A DNA stretch of 64,000 nucleotides, taken from Straminergon stramineum. Lineage: Eukaryota; Streptophyta; Bryopsida; Hypnales; Calliergonaceae. The stretch is from positions 26,454,906 through 26,518,905 of the forward strand of contig OY987264.1 of the NCBI GenBank assembly GCA_963920665.1, written 5' to 3'. The notes under the pieces are model-generated. The model ran no database searches. It had not been told where the DNA came from and was given only the letters and a program-made list of their open reading frames with translations. The position numbers and the translations under genes were made by a program. This document shows positions 1 to 12,240 of the stretch, piece after piece. Positions within the stretch are counted from its first letter, which is position 1; each line of letters starts with the position of its first letter.

Positions 1-410
1 GAATATTGAAAATTGAGTTAAATAAAGGACTTCAAAGTTTATTTTAGAGTAGAGAATCCATACTTGCCCGCAAACTAAAACATCTAATAACTTTTGATCC
101 ATTGATCAAAATGAAATGATTCAAAGCTTTCTATGTATATATAAATCTAGAAAACCAATTTCAAATTTTTATTTTGAAAAAAATGATTTTTTCAGATCTG
201 CCCAGACTGCCCGAGTTGAGAAACAAACTACATATTAGGCCATAACTTTTGACTCATATTTCCAAATGCCTTGAAATTTTGTGCACATGAAAGATATTCC
301 TCATCCACACCTTCTATTAAAGTTTGGGCCAAAAGCATAGAAATCTCTAGTCACATGTACCTGCCCCAAAAAATTATGTTGCCAAAAAACACACCTTGGT
401 CCTTTAGGGG
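1..410. mobile_element. Right end of a TTAA-type element entering the window
   Basis: Ends CTTGGTCCTTTAGGGG before TTAA at 411. The 410 bases match 7631-8030 in inverted orientation throughout, for example TTTATTTTAGAGTAGAGA near the window start against its complement near 7980. The left end is outside the window. Confidence 0.7.
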
Positions 411-414
411 TTAA

Positions 415-872
415 ACATGAAGGATAGTAGTCAATTTTGGAATTGCAAGTTTGAAATGACCTAATTATCTTCATTTAAATTCATTATTTTAATATCAGAA
501 TTTGAATGTTAATTCATTTGAAATCTTCTTGCAATTGCCAACAAGATGCAATAAAAAATAAGATTATTTAGTAACAAGAATATGCTCAAAATCTTATCAA
601 AAGCTTTGGGAGCCGGTTACCTTATATGAAACTCCTTTTGCACTTGCAATCCTTATATTAGAGCATAAATCATCAATTCACTAGCTAGTAAAAAAGTGGT
701 CTTGGGACACCAACAACAATTGGAATTTCTTTTTTTTTTGCAATACAAGTTTACAATTAGAATTGGTAAATGACTATCCATTTGCTATTCATTGGCCCTT
801 GTTGAAGGTTCAATCACCAAATAAGAAATCATATAAGTACTAAAGCATGTATGAATACCAAACTTGGTTGTT
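415..872. other. Intergenic DNA, nothing recognised
   Basis: AT-rich with a short T run near 730. No open frame of note, no paired inverted repeats found. Confidence 0.5.
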
Positions 873-1330
873 TAAGGTAAACTAACCTATGACATCCAAA
901 CTATTCATTAGAAGCACCTAGGAAATGATCCATTCTAGTCTTGCATCAATCCATGACAAACTTTTTTCAATAAATGACATTTGGGATAAATTAGGTTGAG
1001 ATAATGGCCACAACAAATGTCTTGAATGATGATGATGGAGTGATTAGTGACTACAATAGTATATTCCACCTTGTAAGCACTTTGTAGTGTAAATTCAAAA
1101 CAAGAAGTGACTTTTTTAGGCCTTCATGTTGTGGCTATTGTTAGAAAATAATGTGACTACTTCATGTGAGTAAGATGACTATTACGAATACATTTTTTGT
1201 TGGTTTTGGGGTAGTCTAGAGACTCTTTGGGGCCAATTGGGCAACACAATTCAAAACTTCATAACAAACTCATACTTTGTCAAAAAAATAAAATTTCAAT
1301 TGTCCTTTTTTGGAATTGAAAGAATGGGAT
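873..1330. mobile_element. Second copy of the TAAGGTAAAC-ended element, right end lost
   Basis: Starts TAAGGTAAACTAACCTATGA and runs parallel to 58825-59300 (shared words include CACCTAGGAAAT, TTTGTAGTGTAAATTC and TTTTTGTTGGTTT). Similarity fades after about 1330 and no matching right terminus was found. Confidence 0.6.
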
Positions 1331-1584
1331 TGCATTAGCCATCATAGAGAGAGTATAGGTTGCAACATGGACCATTGTTATATCTGAATGCCCTTGCATT
1401 TAAAATATTTGTTAAATAGGGCAATGTGTTCAATTTATGTTTTATAGCCATATAATGCATTTTTAGATTCAATTGTTTTTGTCCAAAAACTAGAGTTCAT
1501 GATGCATATAATTGATCAATTTTAAAAAAAAAACTCATACTTTTGTTTGATACCACAAATAGTTTTTTCTTCTAATGGTTGATA

Positions 1585-1662
1585 CTCCCTTTGTCTCAAA
1601 ATAAATCCGTGGTACTCCCACAACTCCACACAAAAATCGTGGATTTATTTTTGAGACAAAGA
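1585..1662. mobile_element. Stowaway-like (Tc1/mariner) short element (78 bp)
   Basis: Starts CTCCCTTTGTCTCAAAATAA after TA and ends in the inverted form (TTATTTTTGAGACAAAG) before TA. The ends match the CTCCCTCCGT-type Stowaway terminus; the right tip has lost its GGGAG. Confidence 0.8.
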
Positions 1663-2076
1663 TAAATGGTTATCATGGCATGATTGTATTTGACTCTCCT
1701 AGGTGTTGATTTTCAACATTGATATGGTTACACCTTACTATCAATGGTCCTTACAAGTCCTTAACTTGCAGTAGTTCTCTTGTGACCTAAGGACAGTTTA
1801 GGTGTTATGTTTTGTTTGAAACTTAGTATGTCCTCTCCACTTCCTCTGTACAATCATCACTATAATTAGCTTTGCACAACCAGATTCATGTAGTTACAAA
1901 TCTAATGCTGAAAAAATAATTCTTCAACTTTGAGTTTGGTTGCAAAGTTTTTATTGCAAAATAGATTGCTCTTAACTAGCAATGTTTTAAGAGGTGATTG
2001 CATTTGAGGGGAAGCTAAACTCCTTGAAAAAAATTCAGTAAATTTTTGTAGGAATAAAAATGGAATTGGCATCTAA

Positions 2077-3040
2077 CCCCTCGCCGCCCTCGCTGCCCTC
2101 GCCGCCTAAGGCCTGAACAAATTCAAAAACAACATTTCTTTTGAAGTGTTATAGATATAATTTTCACTAAGTTATAGAGATCTCAACCTTACAGTCTTGT
2201 AGTGCACTTGTTGCAAATGACGTGCATCAAATTTGGTGTCATTTGACCATATAGATTGCAAGATTATAATGTTTTAGTGTTGAAAAAGGGTGCTGAAATT
2301 TCCCAAAAATACATTTGGAGGCAAAATTTGGTTTCTAAATCTACTCAAGTGAAGAAACTTTAAACTATGAAGTGATTCAAAATCAGCATACAAACACATT
2401 GATGAAAAAAAATATCATTCAGTTGACTGATTGTGTCTACAAAATGGCTTTGAAATGTCAAAAAATAGCAAGAAAAGTTGCAAAAAACACATAAAAAATT
2501 AAACCTCCTACTAAAATGCTTCTGAGTCATTCGTACCTTCTTGGATTAATATGAAATTTTATACACACAAAATAAACTAGTATGCGCAACTTTTCCAAAA
2601 AAAATTATTGTAAAAAAGCATTGCATGAAGAAGAAACAAGCCGCCAAAGTTCACTGTAATCCAAAAATGTTAGGATTTTGAACTTCGAATTGCTCTCAGA
2701 CATTCAAAACAACTTGGATTGACATGAAAATTCTACCACAATAACTAGACTTCAAGGGGAACACAATCCAACAAATTTTATTGAAAATTAACTTTGGATG
2801 AAGGAGATAACAAGCCCCCAAAGTTGCAGCCATCAAATGCATTTTTGTGAACTCAAATTGAACTTGTGAACTTTGATTGGCTTCCAAAAATTCAGTACAT
2901 CTTGTATTGATGTGAAAATTTTACTATACAAACTAGACGAGAGAGTGCAAATTTTCCAACATATTTTATTGAATTGTACATTGGATGCAAAAGTTACAAC
3001 ACTTTGAATTTGACCTGAGGACACTTTTGGTAGTGAGGGG
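2077..3040. mobile_element. CTAA-flanked CCC...GGG element (964 bp)
   Basis: Starts CCCCTCGCCGCCC after CTAA and ends GTGAGGGG before CTAA. The inner parts of the ends match in inverted order (AGGCCTGAACAAATTCAAA against CAGGTCAAATTCAAA). A GC-rich microrepeat (CGCCGCCCTCGCTGCCC) is inserted in the left end. The interior has three diverged units of about 150-170 bp (starting near 2519, 2697 and 2880), each with GGATT.ATATGAAAATTTTA, then ACTAGA, then TTATTG, then CAAAGTT. Confidence 0.7.
2519..3020. repeat. Three internal tandem units of 150-170 bp
   Basis: Each unit carries TTGGATTGACATGAAAATT or a close form, a TAAACTAGA-like word about 25 bases on, TTTTATTGAAAAT, GGATGAAG..ATAACAAG and CCAAAGTT. 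They are diverged, and lie inside the CTAA-flanked element at 2077-3040. Confidence 0.6.
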
Positions 3041-3550
3041 CTAATCCAAGTTGTTTGAAGTTGTTTGAACCTTCATGAAATTAGTTACAAATTTTTGAAG
3101 TAGACACACAATGATTACTACAAGCAACCACCTCCTAAAATGTACATGGATGGTGCATTGAAGAAAGTAAATGTACCTTAGTGTTTGTATTCTTTTAGAA
3201 TAGACTAGTACCTTATTATCAACTCCTAAAGTTTGTTCATATTTAGAGGCCAAAAACTACTTTTAAAGACTTGTCTCCAAAGCAATGCTAAAATCTTCAT
3301 CAATTGCAAGTTCAATGTGTTTATACTTCTAATTAAATGTAGTTTTTTCTAGACCCTTCCAAAAAGTGAAATTTTTGTCTTTCAACATTTTAAGGAAAAA
3401 AAACATATGTTCTAGGATTTGTGCATTTCACTCAATATGTTGAAAAGTGGTTTAAGAATATACAATTTTTTTTACCAAAACAACTTTCATATTCATCTTT
3501 AAAAAAATCATAAAGTGGAAGGTGGCACTAAATGAAAGAAAAAATTGATC

Positions 3551-4055
3551 CCCTAGGTAATAACTTTTACTAGAAATTGACAAATGTTAAACCAATGGTG
3601 AGAATGCTTTAGAAAACAGAGGATGGTGGCATCCTTTATTTTTGTTTTTATTTGAATTTTTTTCAAAATGGAGTACAAAAGACAACTTTATATATTTTTT
3701 CTACGGTCCTCATTGTCCATAAAATAAAACTCCTCATAACTTTCACCTTATAATTTGGAATTGAATGGTTCAAGTGTTTTTGGGTAGGCATTGATCTATA
3801 AAATCCAAAAATAATAAAGAATCATTTTTTCAAATATACTTTTTGTCTCCCCAACTTAAAAATGAAAATAAAAAAATAAAACCCTTCTAACTTTTGCAAT
3901 ATTTATCTGAATGACACAAAACAAAATGTCCATTGAGATGATTAGCATCCATTCTAAAACTTTCATATAAATAATTTCAAAATTATGAAGTCAATACATG
4001 CTACCTCTAGTTCTCAAAAAGCCCAAAGTGGACTCTTTGGTCCTTTAGGGCAGGG
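3551..4055. mobile_element. Related element with right end at 4055; left end uncertain
   Basis: The right end TTTGGTCCTTTAGGGCAGGG runs into the same TTAA that precedes the element at 4060. Its last 90 bases resemble the right end of the element at 31224 (ATTATGAAGT, then CTCAAAA, then CTTTGG.CCTT). A possible left end, TCCCCTAGG after a TTGA-like site, is near 3549, but this is weak. Confidence 0.4.
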
Positions 4056-4059
4056 TTAA

Positions 4060-4431
4060 CCCATAAACGCCGATGCGGACGTTTTTCGTCCAATGAATAA
4101 CAAGAAAATAATCTGTAGGAAGTAGGAATGCAGTTTTTCAACCGTTTTTTTTTAACACAATTGTGGAGACGTGCTGCATCTTGGAGGGCCAAAAATACTG
4201 TCATTCGGATACATTCATAATTTTAGGGAGCATAGACATGGAGGACAGAACACGGAAATACCCGTGCATGGTGTTAGGTCGTAGGCTGCCCCCCTACAAT
4301 TTTCATGAGGGCAACGAGAGTTCCCCTTTCTTTGGTACTGTTCATGAACGTGTTTCTCTCCCACGGTCAGTGCACAATGAACAGTACTCAGCCCGCCTTT
4401 TCCCCGCGGGGACCAGTCCGTCGTTTAGGGG
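4060..4431. mobile_element. TTAA-flanked CCC...GGG element (372 bp)
   Basis: TTAA at 4056 and 4432. The ends are CCCATAAACGCC and, inverted, CCCCTAAACGACGG. Part of the interior (GACGTTTTTCGTCCAATGAA) matches the element at 61254. A central insert makes it longer and GC-richer than its relatives. It includes a perfect 11-bp inverted repeat, GTACTGTTCAT at 4335-4345 with its partner at 4377-4387. The open frame at 4163-4435 lies inside and shows no family resemblance. Confidence 0.75.
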
Positions 4432-4732
4432 TTAACATCCATAGCTCAGATTATCTTGAATAACAATTTCTTATTTCTTTAATTAGCACAGTGAATCCAC
4501 AACAAACATTGGATGGAAATCATTTGATTTAGCCATTTGATATTATTTATTGATCTTTCCATGTTGGTACCAATTTGCCACCTAAGTAAGTTAAGTACCT
4601 GAATGGGTTGATGATTCATTGAGTGCGTGAGTGTGTCTGGACAGCGGAAGTTTTGGAACAATGTTGATTAACTGCAATTTGCACCATGTGTACGGTTACA
4701 ATGATACTAAACTTTCGGTGTGAATGTACCTA

Positions 4733-4817
4733 CGACCTCTGTCTCAAAAGAAATCCGTGATTTTGAGGAACAGTAAACTAATTGGGGTACCACGGATTCA
4801 TTTGGAGACCAAGGGAG
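4733..4817. mobile_element. Stowaway-like short element (85 bp)
   Basis: TA on both sides. The right end ACCAAGGGAG and the left end CGACCTCTGTCTCAAAAGAA pair as imperfect inverted repeats, both leading into AATCCGTG. It is related to the copy at 1585. Confidence 0.75.
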
Positions 4818-4959
4818 TAGTATTTTGACTTACTTGAGATTACAAAAGCCTAAATTATTCCAATTCACACTGCATCACAGGCCGGTTGGGGGCTTTAGTG
4901 ACACAGTGTATATGATTTCAGAAGCTGGTTGTGTGCTTGTTGTATATGTCACATCTTAA

Positions 4960-5893
4960 CCCCAAAATGACCCTGCAATTTCCCGAACTAAGTCCCCCTA
5001 CCAGAGAGGCAAACACATTTGCTTTTTTAATAAATAATTAAAGCCTACCTACTCAAATGTAATGGTACAAATCATGAGTATACTCTACAATGGTCATGCA
5101 AAAAAATTTGGGGGCCCAAATGATAAGTCATGATCAAGGCTTTTTTTTTTGGCGAAATTTCGCCAGATCTGTCAGAATTTGACCTCTCTGAATCTGGCAT
5201 GTGCAGTGAAGCCAGCACAGGGGACACTAGTCCAAAAAAAAAGCCCTGGTCATGATGCATTAGATTCTCAAGACATCAAAGGTACATAGTTGCGAAATCA
5301 CCCATTTTTTGTCCCTCCAAGTGCTTCGGCGGGTGTTGTAGGATGAATATGTCATTCCTTAAGGTGCGGTGTCTTTTGTAGGAAAGAAGAGAAGATGCAC
5401 ATGATCGATGCCCCAAAAAATATGCTAGAGGAATAACACATGTTCAGTGGAGGATCACTGAACAACAGGGTATTCGACAGGCCCATTTCAGGGATGTAGA
5501 TTCCTTTTTTTTGATGAAAAATGTACTTATTGATAGAGGAAGATACCCACAGTGGAAACGACATACGAAAACTTATAAAGCTGTAGAATTTTGTTTTGCA
5601 AGAATCTGATGGTGCATTCAAGAAAAAACCCATTTTGAATCCAGACGGGTTCTAAAACCAAAATCCGCGTTGGCACTTGCTTTCACATTGCCAAACTAGG
5701 GAGTCTACTTACATTGTAAGCCTTAGAAAATTGAGGCCACGTTAGAATTGAAATCGGAAAATTTCACCCTTTTGGAAACTTTTCGCTCTCCAATATCGTA
5801 GTTAACCATTTTATGAAATATCACATTGATTTCCCATTATTCAACTTTGAAAATTAACTGAGGACAGATTATGTCCTTGAGGACATTTTGGAG
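4960..5893. mobile_element. TTAA-flanked CCC...GGG element (934 bp)
   Basis: TTAA at 4956 and 5894. The ends CCCCAAAATGACCC and, inverted, CTCCAAAATGTCCTC match. The interior holds a nested hairpin at 5129-5254. Open frames inside resemble no family. Confidence 0.7.
5129..5254. repeat. Nested short inverted-repeat element (126 bp)
   Basis: The end CATGATCAAGGCTTTTTTTT at 5129 is matched in inverted order by 5254 (CATGACCAGGGCTTTTTTTT). Just inside lies a perfect 14-bp palindrome, GGCGAAATTTCGCC. Confidence 0.75.
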
Positions 5894-7630
5894 TTAAACA
5901 AAGATGTTGTTAAGGTAAGAGCACCCGATGGCATCCTTGTACTCAATGGTGTCAAACTCTATAGAGCATAATCATTTCAGGCTGTAAATGTAAGTAGAGA
6001 GTAGAGAGCTTATTTTTTGACCTAAAATGATAAGATGTCTACAGTCCGGCTACTTTTATGTTCTAGAATGAATTCCTAGCCTAGAAAGGGACGCCATTGG
6101 GTACACGGATGCCATTGGGTGCTCTTACCTTAATATGTTTCCTTATCAAAGCCTACAAACTAAAGATTTATTCAAATTCTAAAAAGAATATTCAAAATCT
6201 TGATATGGCTAAGGAAAGATGTGTAAGTTCTTTTGTTGTCTAGTCTGGAAGAAAAAAATCTCAACTTTAATAGTGATAAAATTTGCATTAACCCCTAAGT
6301 GCCTAAGCCTTTCTAAGTGTGTTTTGACTATGAAAAAAGAGCATTGGCTTGTAGTTAGCCTCAATGAAGTAAATTGTATTTTTTTTCCAAATCTAACCAT
6401 ATAGATGTTAATAGAGCTTGTTTATTAGTATGCACACCACCTCGTTTTTTTTCTAGATTTTGTTGGTTCTCATTTACTTTTAGCGTAACCTTTTAATTCT
6501 TTTTTTTTTTTCAATTTTAGTGGTGGCATTTTGATTTCCTTCGCTAAATCAAAACCTCAAGTAACTTATGTCAATAGCTTACTACCTGCCTTGAACCAAA
6601 TGAACCAAAAGACTTAGTGAAAATTGTTTGCAATGTGAGCAATCACATTCAACAAAATTCCAAAGTTTGAAGTTCAATATGTAACCATGTGAAGCATCAT
6701 TAATTCATGAGGAGGGTTGCTAATATGTGAGCCTAGGATCATGAGCATGTGAGCCTAGAAGACTATATACCTATGTTATAGGTGTCTATAATATATAGAA
6801 ACTTTGCATGATTATAGTGTCACTATGTTATAGATACCTACATTATAGGTGTTTATAATATAAGTACCTTCAATGGTTGTAGGATATTTGCTTATACATA
6901 TGTTCAAGGCTCATATGCTCGCATTTCTATACTAGCATCATTCCTTGATTCTTGAATAAACAAAGGTGACAGTGGTTGAGGAGTTCCTCTTCACCCAACT
7001 TCTCCTCAAGTCCAAGTGACCTTAAAGTTCATATAATATTGTTAACCAACTTGGATCATTCCCCCTAGATGCCCATGAGGGAATTCAATTTAATATGTGG
7101 GAAGACATTGGTTGGTTGGTTGAAAAGTGTTGGCTAGGTTCGTGAATGGGCTAGTTGGTTGGACAAGTTTGTAGAGACACAAAGTCAAGAATATTTTATA
7201 GATTGCTAAATGGGGACCATTTTTTTTTTCATTTTTTATGAGGTGCCAAAGTGGCCATATAAAATGATGTAGTGGTGCTCCAAATTTCAACATTCATCCA
7301 CATATTGGATAGAAAATATCTCATTAGCACATCACAAGTGTCTCTAATTCTATTTCCATCTACAATTTGGCAATTTCATTCAAGATTTTTCTTAATTTAA
7401 AGTTTTATGGCAAAAAATTTCACGGTTCGTTACCATTTCTTAGCCAAATTTTTTTTGGAGGTGCAATCTAACACTATAAAACCAAAAAAAAAAAAGCCTT
7501 GATGGGGACTCATTCATTGTGAGTGCTACATCAATGGGGACTTGTAGTAATTTGAGTGGATTCGGAAGTTGCAACCATGGGGGCTTTTACATTTTGGAGG
7601 AGCCAAAGGAATCCTCTCAACATTAGTTAA
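5894..7630. other. Intergenic DNA with one lone TTAA-CCCC left end
   Basis: A left terminus TTAACCCCTAAGTGCC occurs at 6288 with no paired right end that I could assign. A duplicated phrase around TATGTTATAGGTGTCTATAATATA (near 6772) and CATTATAGGTGTTTATAATATA (near 6840) forms a short tandem repeat. No gene recognised. Confidence 0.5.
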
Positions 7631-8880
7631 CCTTCTAAAGGACTAAATAACGTTTTTTTGCAACATAGAATTTTTGGGTTGCTCACCAAGAATAGAATTT
7701 TCATTCTTTTCTTTGAAATTTTCATACATGTAATAGAAGAGTAGCTTTGAGGTACAAATTTTTTGGTAACTTTTTACTACATGGTTAAAAATTTATTGTA
7801 TGATATGTAGTTTCTTTCCCAACTTGGGCAACTAATAAAATCACTTTTGCAAGATAAAAAAATTGGAATTTTTATTCTCTTTCTTTGTAGAGATTTGGAA
7901 ACCTTTAAATCATTCTATTCTAATTAATGAGATGAAAGTTATGAGGAGTTTTTGTTTGTTAGTAAATATTGGATCTCTACTCTAAAATAAACTTTAAAAT
8001 CCTTTATTTAATTGAATTTTTAATATTTTTGGAAAATTTTAAATCATAAAATGTAGATTGTTTATTATAACATCACAACCATTGGGACTAACATTTTTCA
8101 ATTCCATAACTAAATTCTTAACAATTAAGTGTTTTAAAACATTATCTACTTCTTTCTCCTTAATGCTTCTTTTTGAAATCCAAGTATCATGATCTTGCAA
8201 TTGGTAAGGTTTATTATTGAGAGGGTGTATTCTTCTGGCCGACCCAAACTCTAATTGAGAGTCCATTAGATCGGATTGTTTATTTGTTTATTTGTGTCCC
8301 CATTGGGGTTTGAACCCTAGTCTCCACCATTACAACAGGGAGTCTTTGCATTCTATGAACCTACTTCCCTTCAATGTTTAATGCCACCTTCTTATTCCAT
8401 TTATATCCTTCATATTCCTTGTTTAATGATGAGAGCATGTGCTGTAATTATTTTTCCAAGGCCATTTTTGACTCCTTTCTCATGTTTTTTAACCTTTTGC
8501 TTGAAAAACTTGTCCTATGGGTGAGAATTTATTGAAAATTTCAGAAATTGGATGGATTAGAAGTCGAAAAAATGAAATAGGTTTGGACTTTGGGCTTGGA
8601 CTTTGGAGGCTTCATACTATGGTTGGCCAAAGGCTCCAATTCCTAGTTTTTTTGGCCTATTTATTGCTCATTTCCTTGGACTCTCACCAAAGTTTGGCCA
8701 CTCAATCCCACGGCCTCTCGACTTGGACGGCCATAGTGTAAAGAGGCCCTAACAGGTTAACTAAAATATCCTATGGTTGAATTTGTTAAAAAATAAATAT
8801 AGATGAAGATTTTAGCCTTGCTTAGGAGACTAGTATTTTGAAGCAATTTTGGGTATCTAAACATGAAAGAACTTTGGGGG
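7631..8880. mobile_element. TTAA-flanked element (1250 bp), inverted relative of the window start
   Basis: TTAA at 7627 and 8881. The first 400 bases, starting CCTTCTAAAGGACTAAATA, are homologous to the reverse complement of window bases 1-410. The right end, inverted, reads CCCCCAAAGTTC. It carries a SINE-like block at 8230-8400. The right boundary is less secure than the left. Confidence 0.55.
8230..8400 (-). repeat. Possible tRNA-derived SINE fragment
   Basis: On the minus strand a Pol III B-box word GGTTCAAACCC occurs at about 8320, downstream of a region that could hold a weak A box, and is followed by CCCAATGGGGACAC and an AATAAACAAATAAAC tail-like stretch. The A box is poor, so this is tentative. 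Confidence 0.3.
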
Positions 8881-8884
8881 TTAA

Positions 8885-11839
8885 CAATGCTATGTAGTGT
8901 CTAGTAGAGAGGGTTTACCTTGGAAAATTTTTGGGTTTTTAGTTGTAATTTCATTTGATCTAGGACATGATGGATCCCCTAATCAAATGAAAGTAAAAAT
9001 ACTGTGAATACACTATTCATATAGATGTTCATTACTTTATATATAGCATGTATGGGTGATTGCAAGAAAAAATACTCCTATTTTGCATCACATTCACAAT
9101 GACAAAGTTGTTTTCCACTAGAAATTTTAAAGGGTAGAACTTGATGAACTTGAAATTTTTATGAGAGATGTCAAATTTGATTGTAATCAACTTTGTTATT
9201 TTTAGAAATTTAAGGAAATCCTTTTAAATATTTAAAAGTCAATTTTGATAATTTGTCATACTTTGAGTGTTTAAGGTTTAGGGGTTTGTAGTACTTGGAA
9301 GTACCCAAAATTTATAATCTAGAGCTAAACTTCTAGGGTCTATTCCCCTAGTAGGCAACATATGCCTGCCAAAGTGAATCTAAAAATATATTATTTTATG
9401 GCCTCCATATTTGTACAAATAGGGCTCCCTTACAAGTGCACTTTTCAACATTGAATATGGTTTTGACTTCATTTTTTGGGTAAAATCTGATCACCATCAA
9501 GTCTTTACAAATTGAAAATTTTTAGGATTTTTTTGTTCATAATTTTCTATTTATTATTAATTTATACCTTGCTATATCTATTTTTGTGAATTTTTTTTCC
9601 AAACAATATTATTTTAGTACTTGCAAGTAGTCACAATACTCACAACACTACTTTTAGTTGTCGAATTTTCAGATCAATAGCTGATATTGTTCTATTTCCT
9701 AGTTTTCCTAGTACTCCTAGTATTGAACATAGAAATTGTAGTTTTGGCAAAGTGCAACAAAAATGGTCACTCTTTCTTGCAACTACATGTATAGATAATT
9801 GTATGCCTATATTCATGTGATACATATGGAAAATAAAATATCCATGCAAGGATAATACATATGAGTCATATTCATACTTGAGCATATATACCTCATATAC
9901 TACATCAAATCGTAATTATACTTATATATATCCCATATAATATATCAAGTTATATTATCTCATACTCTTATATACTTCATATACTACATCAAATCATATT
10001 CACACTTGTATTAATATATCTTGTATAGGATCATATAAGTCAAATAAAATATTGTAAATTTGTATAGAAGTTGTATGAGTTGTATATAAAACATGTAAAA
10101 TCCTTTGAAAGTGTACCCAATACTAAAATGAGTGCCAGAAATGCTCCAAAATTTCAAAACAAGAGTATGATAGCTTTTTGGAAAGCTAATATAAATTTCT
10201 ATGAAAAATTTAAATTTAAAAGAAAATTCTTACTATCCAACTTTTAAAGCCCGTTGAAGTTCCCTCTCTTCAATTCAATGGTAGCTTAAACACTATTTTA
10301 TTTCTAAGCCCATATCTTCACTTCCTAACTTTAAACTAAGAGTTCTACAACTTCTTGAATAAATGACAACTCAATACATAGGCATACCAAATCTCAAAAC
10401 TAATTACTTTCTAGCAAAATAAAATTATGGGCACTTGAAAACTTTGCCTTCAAACTCTATATAGAATATTGGACAATCCTGGATAACATATCAAATGGTG
10501 CAATTGCCACACTGAACATTTGTGCACCAAATTACTAAAAAAATACATAATGTGTTGCCTTATTGTCATTAGATAGTAAAGGGGTGATTTTAATATCATT
10601 GAGATTATGGTAGATCAAACTAATCATTGTAGGTGAATGATCTTCTATATGGAGAGATTTGATTTTGAAGCTTTGAAGACTCTTCTTTATATTGAAGATG
10701 CTTTTCAAACTAAAAAATTGCAATGCTTCTTTTGAGACAATCATTGGGTAGATGTTACACATATATTTGCCAGACTTGATAGATTCTACTGTTGGTTGGT
10801 GAATCATGCAAACCACATCTGGGAAATTGTCCTTTGCATAATTAGAGGTGATGGGATTCCATCTAAACATCAACCCGTTTCCTTTTCAATGGAATTAGAA
10901 ATGGATGGAGATCACCATAGAAGATTGCTAATGAATATTGCCCATTTTGAGGACACTAAGCTCCAAATTCAAGAAATCTAGCAATTCTAGGCAAAGAGAA
11001 TACCATTCTTTAAATTAGCCTTATACAAGCTTGTCAATATTAGTCTTAGAAATATATATGAGTCCAAAGATAGGATTTGCTAAAACATCTTGAGTGAATT
11101 TTATTTTTATTTTTTACTTTGAACATAATCTAAAAGTATTAATATTTCTGGAATTATAATTAATATTGGATGTAGTAATAATCCACTATTTTAGATTGAA
11201 CATATGCTTTCCTATATAAAAATAGGTCTCACACCATATTACATTCCTTCTAGAGTCCTTATAGCATGCATTTTCCCCCAAAACTCTTACATATTCTAAG
11301 GACTCTAGAACAAATCAATGTAGTGTTGTCACATTGTAAATGCGTTCACTATGTGAAAATACATAATTGTTTGTTAAATTGGAGTTTTTCTTTTTCTAGA
11401 GTCTCAAGAAACAAATGGGGTCATACTCCACTTGAACTCTTTTTTTTACCTCTATTTGACAAGCATTTAGTTTTTTTAATTTCTATACTTAAAGATGCTT
11501 TAATATTTTAGTTAGTTTGTTTGAAATTGTAAAAAACAAAAAGTAAAGCTTGTTTTACCTTTCATTGGTTGTTTTTAATGGATTAGAAATTCACATAGAT
11601 GATGTGGATAGGCTTATCAAGGATAGGAGATGGCTCATGGGTGTATTATGGCCCATGTGGCATCTTAGTGGCCAAAATTCACTAGCTTGGGTGGATGGCA
11701 TGGAAGTTGAGGCGGTGGATGAGGTGGAGAGTCATCTTCTTCCTCCTCCTTATTTGCTTGGGGGAACCCATCACTTTAGAAAGGCATTGTACATAGAGGT
11801 CTTGGTAATGAAATTTTGAGAGTTTGTGTATCTTGTTTT
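8885..11839. other. Intergenic DNA; one unexplained 112-codon frame
   Basis: Short TATATA-rich repeats of the form CATATACTACATCAAATC recur near 9893-10000. A minus-strand frame at 10870-10535 (ATG at 10870, FRWNPITSNYAKDNFPDVVC and later EDHSPTMISLIYHN) is unbroken but not recognised; it could be a transposon scrap. The frame at 11550-11819 shows no resemblance. Confidence 0.4.
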
Positions 11840-12240
11840 TGTGTTTTTCAAAAAGCTATCACTTACTAAGTTTGGAGTTAATATGTGTAAGTTATGAGTT
11901 TGGAAATGATGTGTTGTGGAGTTGCCTCAAAATTTCAAGAGAGTGAGCTTTGGTAGACTATAAAAAGTGGATAGTACTTTAGTTTTCAGTGAAACTTGTA
12001 GAGCTTGTAGATACTTATGTTAGCTTTCCAAAATGGGTTTATTTTCTTGATTTGAACTTATTATGTGAAAGTTATGAGCTTGGGAGTGAAGTATAGGTGA
12101 ATTGCCTTTGAGTTTGGAAGGGTGAAGTTTGACTGACCATAAAAGTCGGAAAGTATTTTAATTTTGAGTGAATTTTGGAGAGGTTGTAGAAATTTTTGTT
12201 AGCTTTTCAAGAACATATCACACTTTTATTTTGGAGTTGT
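11840..12240. repeat. Two diverged tandem units of about 179 bp
   Basis: The word TTATGAG(T/C)TTGG at 11894 and 12073 marks equivalent points. Units share a block running from AAGTTATGAG through GA.TTGCCT, GAGTTTGGAAG-like, TATAAAA.GT(G/C)G and TTTAGTTTT.AGTGAA. Inverted traces of the same sequence appear near 10130-10260. No coding. Confidence 0.5.

Noticed and set aside
8600..8755. GGGCCTCTTTACACT-type terminus near 8755 as a Harbinger-like element
   Set aside because: No matching left terminus or target duplication could be found.
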